From NCBI RefSeq assembly GCF_947172395.1, contig NC_069086.1, forward strand, positions 13,982,501 to 14,046,500: 64,000 nt of DNA, written 5' to 3'. The translations under genes and the position numbers were made by a program. The notes below the pieces were generated by a model. It was given only the letters and a program-made list of their open reading frames with translations, did no database searches and had not been told where the DNA came from. Shown one piece after another: positions 57,244 to 64,000 of this stretch. Positions within the stretch are counted from its first letter, which is position 1; the number at the start of each line of letters is the position of its first letter. Source of the DNA: Bicyclus anynana. Taxonomy: Eukaryota; Arthropoda; Insecta; Lepidoptera; Nymphalidae.

Positions 57244-57440
57244 TTTAACCGACTTCCAAAAAGGAGGAGGTTCTACGTTCGGCTGTATGTCTTTTTTTAT
57301 GTATGTCCAGCGATATTTCCGTCATTTGTGGACTGATTTTGAAAATTATTTTTTTGTTTCGATGTCAATTTTTGCTTATTAGTTTAGGTTAGGTTAGGTT
57401 TAGGTTAATTTTTGTGTTAAAATATAGCCCATGTTCATCT
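57244..57440 (+). repeat. AACCGACTTCCAAAAAGGAG block with TTAGG-like bases
   Basis: AACCGACTTCCAAAAAGGAG, GAGGTTCTACGTTCGGCTGT and CAGCGATATTTCCGTCATTT are a frequent lepidopteran repeat. Three to four TTAGG-like units follow at about 57382-57408. Confidence 0.6.
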
Positions 57441-58354
57441 TTGAACTGTTTTTTTAGTTTTACCTACTTGTATTTTTTCAGCCTTTGTAATAACAACAAA
57501 AATTAACTTTTTGTTACTCAAATGGTGCATCGAGTGCTTTGCGCATCTTATAGAACTTTCTGTATTCATCTAATACCTAGGTTCTAGCACAGAAAACACA
57601 TGTACAAGGTTCTAATGAACAAATACATAAAATATTAAATATTAAATCGTAGCTGTTTAAACTTGGTTAGTTATAATTTATTGAGTTTGTTTGAGGTTAG
57701 TTAGTCATGTATTACTGGTTGTTATGATGTAAGAATATTTGAACAATGGCGAGAACAAGCCTCGTTACACTTTATTTGCCATAAGGCCTGAGGGTATGCA
57801 TAATATGTCGACGCCCTTTGTACTTGGTCGACTAGTGACCTTTAGCGTTCACTCGGTAGGGTGTGCGGGATACGTCGAACCCACTTTTTGTCCTGTAAAG
57901 CCTTATGGCAGGTACATAATATTGTACATAAGCGCGACAAACAATAACTGCTGTACCTATATCTGTCCCCCGACTATTTATATATGACAAAGTTATGTTA
58001 TAATACATGGTTGAAATTTTTTGTTTTTTCAATTTTATCTGGTCAACCACATGATCTGGTAAATTTGAAGTTTTAATCGAAATTATAAATCTATTATTTT
58101 GCACTTTCAAATATGTTAATAAATTAACTAGTTTTTGACTTTTAATATTTCATAATAATAAATGGAGTCGGTGGTGACTATACATTGTAATATTAAGTGA
58201 AAGAGCCTTGAAGTCAATAAAAGATTGTTTGTTGTTGTAAAAGTCATAAAAGTTTATATCTTATGGTCTGACACACAGTGGCAATGGGCGAGGCACAAAA
58301 AATATTTCGTACGAGAAATAAAACGATTTGGAGAAACATTTTTGTATTCATTTT

Positions 58355-58495
58355 GTCCCGCGGTTTCGGGTAGTTTTCGTTACCGTGATGATGCGGGGAT
58401 AAAATACAGCCTATAATACTCACAAATAACGTGGCTTTAAAGGGTGCTTAAAAGAATTTTCAAAATCGGTTTTGTAGATCCCGAGATTTTTGTTT
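58355..58495 (-). repeat. GGTAATCTCTGG family, reverse copy
   Basis: CCCGCGGTTTCGGGTAGTTT, GCGGGGATAAAATACAGCC, ATAATACTCACAAATAACGT and TTTCAAAATCGGTTTTGTAG are in family order. Confidence 0.65.
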
Positions 58496-58831
58496 TATGT
58501 AGTGGTGTACAAATAAAGAATATAAATATATAAATAAATAGATTAGTAATACCGACACTGTTCTATACGATTATGTTACATAGGCACAACCCACAGCTGT
58601 GTACTGGTTTCTTTATTTTAATTATAATGTGTAAACCATGCAACCAGGCCTTACACCAGGCAATGGTTTATTGCACGGAATGACATGCTTCAACTGCATA
58701 CTTCCTATAAGTGTAATTATAGACACATTCACTTGTGGCATTTAATATTAAAGTTTACTTGTCAATTTTACAAAGTTGCGATTAACATTCAAATGTAATT
58801 GAAGCCTCGGACGTTCCTAAAGTCAAGTCAA

Positions 58832-58959
58832 CCATTGACGGTCAACTATTCTCACGTTTCTGCAGTCAAGCCGTCATGCACGCAGCGAATATAGCGAATA
58901 TAGCGATCAGTTATAGTCGTGGGTGCTGCAGAAACATGACAATAATTGATCGTCAATGG
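58832..58959. mobile_element. Hairpin element, family F-like, long imperfect arms
   Basis: CCATTGACGGTCAACTATT pairs imperfectly with AATAATTGATCGTCAATGG, and GTTTCTGCAG pairs with CTGCAGAAAC. The loop contains the duplicated AGCGAATATAGCGAATATAG. The design (NCCATTGACG ... CGTCAATGG with CTGCAG near the centre) resembles 24399-24468. Confidence 0.55.
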
Positions 58960-59166
58960 CGTGCATAAAATGTAGAGTCCTAAATTTTACGCCGATGAAG
59001 TGCGAAATGCGAACGCGTTGCTATGAGGTACCTACATGATATTATTATTCTAAATGATAATATGATGCGAAAAGCCATTTTATATCAAACTGTTATTTTC
59101 AATTTACGAGTATGTATGTTTATAAATTACCTTAAGATAGAAATTCTGTCATTAGCACTAGTTTTT

Positions 59167-59187
59167 ATGTTGTTGTTGTTGTTGTTG
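59167..59187. repeat. TTG microsatellite
   Basis: ATGTTGTTGTTGTTGTTGTT, six consecutive TTG-type units. Confidence 0.85.
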
Positions 59188-59389
59188 AGATAGGCAACAA
59201 TACCGTTATACTCGTATACATGTAGGTACATAAGATTTACATAAATTTTATAAAATCTAATTATAAATACATTTTAGGTTGCGCAGAATGTGTGACTAAG
59301 TACATCCTGGATAGAAGATCGACATTTAGATTTAATTTTGATTACTCGCAAAACCGGTAACATTCTGTTAAGATAAAAAGTGTACCTAC

Positions 59390-59728
59390 GGCCTCCGTGG
59401 CGCAGTGGTAAGCGCGGTGGATTTACAAGACGGAGGTCCTGGGTTCGATCCCCGGCTGGGCCGATTGAGGTTTTCTTAATTGGTCCAGGTCTGGCTGGTG
59501 GGAGGTTTCGGCCGTGGCTACCACCACCGCCACCACCACCACCTTTGTTACCACCATACCGACAAAGACGTACCGCCAAGCGATTAGCGTACAAGTCGTG
59601 TAGAAAACGAAAGGGGTGTGGATTTTCATCCTCCTCCAGATTTAGCCCGCTTCCAACTTAGATTGCATCGTCACTTACCATCAGGTGAAATTGCAGTCAA
59701 GGGCTAACTTGTAAAGAATAATAAAAAA
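59390..59728 (+). mobile_element. SINE-B, full length, with expanded CCACCA run
   Basis: The tRNA-like head GGCCTCCGTGGCGCAGTGGT (A-box-like) and GGTCCTGGGTTCGATCCCCG (B-box-like) lead into GATTGAGGTTTTCTTAATTG and the body. A CCACCGCCACCACCACCACC run (59521-59540) is inserted in the GTGGCTAGTTACCACC segment. It ends AACTTGTAAAGAATAATAAA. The overlapping frames on both strands are accidental. It is not a tRNA gene, because the cloverleaf is followed by SINE body. Confidence 0.9.
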
Positions 59729-60061
59729 AAGTAGACAATCTTACGATCATAGGTGCCCGATTGAATTTGAATTTGATGCGCATTTCAAGTGGCGGCAATG
59801 TCTTCAACGTATCACATCCCGGCAACTGCATCCGCTGTATTTATAAAGTTATTAAAACTTGTACCAGGACAAGTATTTCTCGTTCATATGACTGCTTGCG
59901 GACGTTCCTCTGACAAGTCTTTATGTATAAAGTAAACGTAAGTTACAGCCCATAATCTGGTTGGATGTAATGTGACATGATATTCGCACATCGATACAAC
60001 CACGATTGTTCTTCCAAGAGTGCACGATTAAGAATAAATTTAAGTTAGGTATCAATAATAA

Positions 60062-60371
60062 TATCTAATATTATAAAGAAGTAAAGTGGGGTTGTAGGGG
60101 GGTAATCTCTGGATTTACATAACCGATTATAGCTTGGCAACTTTGTTCGTAACACTCCCGATGTTGCGCGCGGGCCGGGGGGCGTGTAGCGATGATTGAA
60201 TAACCCACGACTGATGCACGTCATTTCCCCGCACGCACGATTTCACACCCGCGCAGTCTTACCCCCCTGTCGCCCGCATATCATGGGAGTGTTATCAATG
60301 AACTTCCCAGACTGTATGAATATTCTTTTACCAATAGAAAGCAACGTTATTTGTGAGTGTCATAGGTTTTA
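60062..60371 (+). repeat. GGTAATCTCTGG family, split by a MITE
   Basis: AATCTAATATTATAAAGAAG, GGGTAATCTCTGGATTTACA and TAACCGATT form the left part (60062-60130). GAATATTCTTTTACCAATAG and TTGTGAGTGTCATAGG form the right part (60318-60371). The MITE at 60131-60313 lies exactly between blocks that are contiguous in other copies. Confidence 0.75.
60131..60313. mobile_element. Nested GC-rich MITE, imperfect inverted ends, TA context
   Basis: AGCTTGGCAACTTTGTTCGT and AACACTCCC on the left face CATGGGAGTGTTATC and AATGAACTTCCCAGACT on the right, giving imperfect inverted repeats of about 32 bp. The interior is very GC-rich (GCGCGCGGGCCGGGGGGCGT). A TA lies on each side, suggesting a Tc1/mariner- or PIF-like target preference. 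No coding capacity is present. Confidence 0.65.
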
Positions 60372-60522
60372 AACGACAACTATTCCGTAATTTAATGCGC
60401 GATTAAGAAGTAACTTAAGTATAGCCAAAACGACCTGTCTGTACTGTGACTCTCAATCGATAGGTCCTGGGTTCTTAGCACAAGTCTCTTTAGGATTTAG
60501 TATTTCTTATATTGGCTCAGGA

Positions 60523-60800
60523 GTCGTGATAGCCCAGTGGATATGATCTCTGTCTCCGATTCCGGAGGGTGTGGGTCAGGTCTGGTCTGGTGATGGGCTT
60601 CAGTTGTGGCTAGTTACTACCCTACCGGCAAAGACGTACCGCCAAGCGATTTAGTGTTCCGATATGATGCCGCATAGAAAACGTCAGATGTATGGGTAGA
60701 TGAACCTTATACCTCCTCCAAGTTAGCCCGCTTCCATCTTAGACTGCATCATAACTTAACATCAGGTGAGATAACAGTCAATGTCTAACTTGTCAATGAA
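60523..60800 (+). mobile_element. Chimeric SINE: SINE-A head fused to SINE-B body
   Basis: Bases 60523-60578 are the SINE-A head (GTCGTGATAGCCCAGTGGAT to CGGAGGGTGTGGGT). Without a gap, CAGGTCTGGTCTGGTGATGG starts the SINE-B body, which continues through AAGACGTACCGCCAAGCGAT and ACATCAGGTGAGATAACAGT to the SINE-B end AACTTGTCAATGAATAAAAA. The junction deletes both B-boxes. Confidence 0.85.
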
Positions 60801-60875
60801 TAAAAAAAACCTGACCTGACGTGATATTCGCACATCGATTCAACTACAACCAACTCTGCCAAGAGTGCACTATTA

Positions 60876-61068
60876 AGACTATTCGTCCGCGTGAAATTCA
60901 GTTTTTCACAGCCCTCAGGAACCATGGATTTTTCCGGGATGAAAAGTATGTGTTAAACCAGAGTAAATCTATTTCCATTCCAAATTTTTGCCAAATCGCT
61001 TCAATAGTAGCGGCGTTAAAGAGTAACAAATATCCAAACAAACTTTCGCGTTTATAATATTAGTAGGA
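60876..61068 (+). repeat. TTTATAATATTAGTAGGAT-type repeat
   Basis: TATTCGTCCGCGTGAAATTC, CTCAGGAACCATGGATTTTT and CAAATCGCTTCAATAGTAGC are followed by the tail CGCGTTTATAATATTAGTAG. This is a well preserved copy. Confidence 0.75.
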
Positions 61069-61463
61069 ACATTAAGAAAAAACTCAAGTTACAGCCAATA
61101 ATCTTTTTGTGTTTAAGCAGACATGGTATTCGTCTTAAATTACTAATATTACCAATTACTAATATTGTTTTGAATTAGGTATTAATATTGTTGATCTGTT
61201 GGCCTTGATAAAGTATTAGCTAATATAAAACCTCAACACTAATTCCCTTTCCGATTTAGAACTTGTGATTGTACCGTTCACATTTGAAATACTCGCGACC
61301 ATAGATTTGAAAATCAAACGACCTTACTAAGTTAAGTTCGATGAGCAACTTCTTTCGACGCGATTTATGTTTACATGTTGAATAACAATGGAATGGTGTG
61401 TTTTTATCGCTGCGCAGGTGACAAACCTACAAAATTCAAGACAAACCCAATAACTGTTTTTGA

Positions 61464-61781
61464 CGACCTCCGTGGCGCAGTGGTATGCGCGGTGGATTTA
61501 CAAGACGGAGGTCCTGGGTTCAATCTTAATTTCATCTCAGATTAAGATTTTCTTAATTTATCCAGGTCTGGCTGGTAGGAAGCTTCGGCCGTGGCTAGTT
61601 ACCACCCTACCGGCAAAGACATACCGCCAAGCGATTTAGCGTTCCGGTACGATGCCGTGTAGAAACCGAAAGCGGTGTGGATTTTCATCCTCCTCCTAAC
61701 AAGTTAGCCCGCTTCCATCTTAGACTGCTTCATCACTTACCATCAGGTGAGATTGTAGTCAAGGGCTAACTTGTAAAAATA
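61464..61781 (+). mobile_element. SINE-B, full length
   Basis: GACCTCCGTGGCGCAGTGGT, GGAGGTCCTGGGTTCAATC, TCCAGGTCTGGCTGGTAGGA, CCGGCAAAGACATACCGCC and ACCATCAGGTGAGATTGTAG are in order, ending AAGGGCTAACTTGTAAAAAT. The sequence after the B-box is replaced by a short palindrome (AATCTTAATTTCATCTCAGATTAAGATT, as AATCTTA/TTAAGATT). Confidence 0.88.
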
Positions 61782-61819
61782 AAGACTATTGTAAGATCAA
61801 AATAAAGATTGTAATAATA

Positions 61820-61910
61820 GTCTTTTAAGTTTCTTGAGAACCCTTACTTTTGGAGCTAAATTGCTCGCAAGTTAGTTCAAAAGTAAGGGTTCTCAAGAAG
61901 CTTAAAAGAC
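61820..61910. repeat. 33-bp stem hairpin with 25-nt loop
   Basis: GTCTTTTAAGTTTCTTGAGA with ACCCTTACTTTTG (61820-61852) pairs with 61878-61910 (CAAAAGTAAGGGTTCTC, then AAGAAGCTTAAAAGAC), with a single wobble position. The loop is GAGCTAAATTGCTCGCAAGT plus five bases. It is similar in size to a pre-miRNA or a minimal foldback element. Confidence 0.65.
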
Positions 61911-62119
61911 CATCATAATGGTGATATTAAATAATTATAAAATCGTGCAAAAAATATATTCTTGGTCAAAACTCAAAGTTTTGATTTGTATTTTTCAGCG
62001 AAACTGTTGCTTTTATGATAAAAATCCTACAAACAATAATAAAAATTTTAATAAAAAAATACAACCGACTTCAAAACCTAAAAACGTACCCACTAAACTA
62101 AAAAGTGAAAAATAACATC

Positions 62120-62290
62120 ATAATATGTTCTACCTGCTGATCAGTATGAAGGCGGTGCTAAGCCGGTGATGTATTAATTCTTGGTGATGTATTAGGTCTT
62201 TGAGTAATCGGTGTACATACATAAAAAAAAAAAAAAAAAAAAATACCGACCGAATTGAGAACCTCCTCCTTTTTGAAGTCGGTTAAAAAT
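62120..62290 (-). repeat. AACCGACTT-GGAGGAGGTTCT block with A run
   Basis: TGCTGATCAGTATGAAGGCG, GTGCTAAGCCGGTGATGTAT, a run of about 21 A (62222-62242) and GAGAACCTCCTCCTTTTTGA with AGTCGGTTAAAAATT are parts of a frequent lepidopteran repeat, here in reverse. Confidence 0.6.
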
Positions 62291-62383
62291 TGTGGTGATT
62301 GTTTATTTTGATGCAGGATGCATCTTTCGCTCAATTACATCTGATGTATTTAAAAACAAATGTAAGTCATTCCGTAGAGATCC

Positions 62384-62517
62384 CGCGTTCAGTATTGTGG
62401 TGACATAGGTCTTTAAAGTGTTACTTTACACTGTAAAGACCAATGTCACCACAATACTGAACGCGTTAAGACTAAATACTTGATTACTCTACACTGTAGA
62501 GTTTAATCATTAGTCTT
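62384..62517. repeat. Two adjacent hairpins
   Basis: The first (62384-62465) pairs CGCGTTCAGTATTGTGGTGA/CAT with ATG/TCACCACAATACTGAACGCG, and then GGTCTTTA with TAAAGACC inside. The second (62468-62517) pairs AAGACTAA with TTAGTCTT, TGATTA with TAATCA, and CTCTACA with TGTAGAG. Only two bases separate them. Confidence 0.65.
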
Positions 62518-62519
62518 TA

Positions 62520-64000
62520 CAAATAATAATCAACATAGACGTTTCAAAAGTGCTTGTAAATTAAGCTTATGCTATAAATAAATGACTTTTGTTTTTGATT
62601 TTTTTTTGCCATTTCTACTGACTTCTTATTTCTATGGTCGCGACCTAGTGAGAAGTAAGAATGGGTAACTGGTGCAATAGCCGTGCACCAGATATGGTTC
62701 CGGACGGTACGGTTTCGCCGGTACAGGGGCGAGTGGTAAATGGCCATGTCCGCGACGCCCACCGGAGAAAACTATTAAACCGACGACTCTGTAAGCTTCT
62801 GTTTCCTGTACATAAACACGTTTTGCTGCCTTTGATCTGCGCTCCTCGGCTAAAATAACCAGTATGATAATAACTTGTATTATCTTTGTAACTTGTGGAA
62901 CGTCATATTGAACTAAATGGATACCAGCAGGCTAATTAACTAACTTTGACATATACGAAATTGAGATTCTGTCTAACAAATCTGGTGCCTAATGACAACC
63001 CGTCGTGGATATCATACAGTAGGTACAGTTCGTTTCATGTATGATGGTGCGGGTGACAGTTCGTTTCACTCTTGAAAGTTTGCCGCGATTCACGATAATA
63101 GCACGTCACAGACCGACACTGTACTCATGCCATCTGAAAAACACTTTAGATGACATTCTGCAATTGATGTTAATTTTAATAGATTGTTAGTAAAGAATAT
63201 GTTTTCTGTGGTAAAGACCAAATTTGTGAATAGGCTGAGATTTAAGTCTTGAAAATAATTCAATTAAAAAGCTATAATATTGAAACAGCTATAGATACAC
63301 TATTAGCCAATAGTACCCATTTAACATACAATTTTAATTTTAATGATTTTCAAAAGAGAGAGAGAGCGAGATTTTATTTTTTGTAACTGAAGAATTTTAT
63401 ACCAGGTTATAATTAAGTAAGGGATGATGCAGTATCACTAAGTCTAATTTTTCAAAGTTAATAAATCATTACCAGAAATGTAATCAAATAATTTTCGGGG
63501 AACGCCACGGAAATATGATAGTCTTATCAATAACATTATTTTTTTACATACCTACACATACATAACATGTTTTTATAATTTACATAGGTACTATAGGAAA
63601 ACAGAAACACTAAATGAATTTTTTTTTCATTCGCTTGCACCTGCTCAGCGCTGTTCACAATAAATTTTCACTAAGTCCTTTCTTGTCATGAAAAGTGAAC
63701 GTTTTCTGTATCCACCAAACAAGTTCTCGAGGTAACAATATACGAGTTGTTTTTAAAATTACGAGTACACCCACAATAGAGTCTTTATTTTCGTTTTTTG
63801 GTGTCTAGCCGTGGCTTGGTGTAAAGTGAGCGCGCGTGACCGGCGCAACATCCCGAGATGGACGTAGATTGCTCTCGGCGAGGAGGGCCGAGTCCATTTC
63901 CTTAGGGTTGCCAGCATGTGAATTCTGTAAATCGACACCGTTGTGACGTCGTTAGTTTCCATTGCAACTTTGTTGTTAGTGACGTAATAGTACATTTTAA
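62520..64000. other. Right end of the window, no gene recognised
   Basis: Frames at 62544-62762 (-), 62661-62858 (+) and 63759-63995 (-) have no domain. A GA run lies at 63354-63370. A GC-rich patch (63810-63960) holds GAGCGCGCGTGACCGGCGCA and CTCTCGGCGAGGAGGGCCGA. It is followed by TTAGGGTTGCCAGCA, a sequence like that at 19625, so it could be a mobile-element edge or a promoter. Confidence 0.35.

Larger units (their letters stand above)
59928..61130. repeat. Local duplication split by later insertions
   Basis: GATATTCGCACATCGATACA with CCAAGAGTGCACGATTAAGA (about 59980-60032) recurs as GATATTCGCACATCGATTCA with CCAAGAGTGCACTATTAAGA (about 60822-60878). GTAAGTTACAGCCCATAATC (59939-59958) recurs as CAAGTTACAGCCAATAATC (about 61086-61104). 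The intervening SINE chimera, MITE and repeat copies were inserted between or after the duplicated parts. Confidence 0.5.

Noticed and set aside
57382..57408. TTAGG repeats suggesting an interstitial telomere
   Set aside because: Only three or four irregular units (GGTTAGGTTAGGTTTAGG) occur, inside a common repeat block. This is not enough to call telomeric DNA.
59390..59462. tRNA-like sequence with A and B boxes
   Set aside because: It is continuous with the SINE-B body and repeated at 61464 and 52785, so it is a SINE head and not a tRNA gene. The SINE-A heads were rejected as tRNAs for the same reason.
59274..59661. Overlapping Gly-rich (-) and Pro-rich (+) open frames
   Set aside because: They are the translated CCACCACC/GGTGGTGG run of a SINE-B copy.
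868..64000. Zinc-finger or ligand-binding exon of a nuclear receptor
   Set aside because: I searched by eye for sequence encoding CRVCGDKASG, FFRRSIQQ and similar and found none, so the E75 proposal stays an inference.
1..64000. CRISPR array, prokaryotic operon or phage system
   Set aside because: The repeat families are dispersed insect retroelements and MITEs. There are no regularly spaced direct repeats and no prokaryotic gene arrangement.

Overview
The window is eukaryotic, AT-rich and almost entirely non-coding. It looks like nuclear DNA of a butterfly or moth. The evidence is two abundant tRNA-derived SINE families, the RTE-type LINE tails with TGATGATGATG ends, the 'CGCGTTTATAATATTAGTAGGAT' type tails and the 'AACCGACTTCCAAAAAGGAGGAGG' blocks, all of which I know as typical lepidopteran repeats. 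A nymphalid butterfly is possible, but the species cannot be fixed from sequence alone.

Only two stretches look like host protein-coding sequence, both on the + strand. One is a tiny exon (801-867, 22 codons plus one base). The other is a large exon (38002-38815, 271 codons plus one base). Both begin with an ATG preceded by an in-frame TGA. Both end in a consensus GTAAGT donor in the same phase (one base, G, of a split codon). Two alternative first coding exons about 37 kb apart, feeding the same downstream exon outside the window, is the simplest reading. The same phase, a split glycine codon after which a second zinc finger (G|FFRRS) would begin, is how the ecdysone-induced nuclear receptor E75 makes isoforms lacking the first zinc finger. 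The large exon resembles an E75B-type N-terminus in composition. This is inference, because no exon carrying a recognisable zinc finger or ligand-binding domain lies in the window. A possible non-coding first exon ends at 8327 (GTAAGT donor), and a GC-rich promoter-like island lies at 33240-33560.

Everything else is intron or intergenic DNA packed with mobile elements. It holds one 5'-truncated LINE with a frameshifted reverse transcriptase (about 47965-49249), at least eight SINE-A copies, seven SINE-B copies and one SINE-A/SINE-B chimera. There are hAT-type MITEs with 8-bp target duplications, a MITE with perfect 44-bp terminal inverted repeats, a foldback element with arms of about 120 bp, and a nested TA-site MITE. 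A family of hairpin elements occurs in five places, and there are RTE LINE tails, a Penelope-like remnant with a hammerhead-like core, and several isolated near-perfect hairpins of 72-91 nt. No rRNA, functional tRNA or CRISPR array was seen.

The most informative observations are the paired first exons, the clean hAT MITE insertion with its paralogous empty site, the chimeric SINE, the 28-bp hairpin bounded by an exact 8-bp duplication, and the pre-miRNA-like hairpins.
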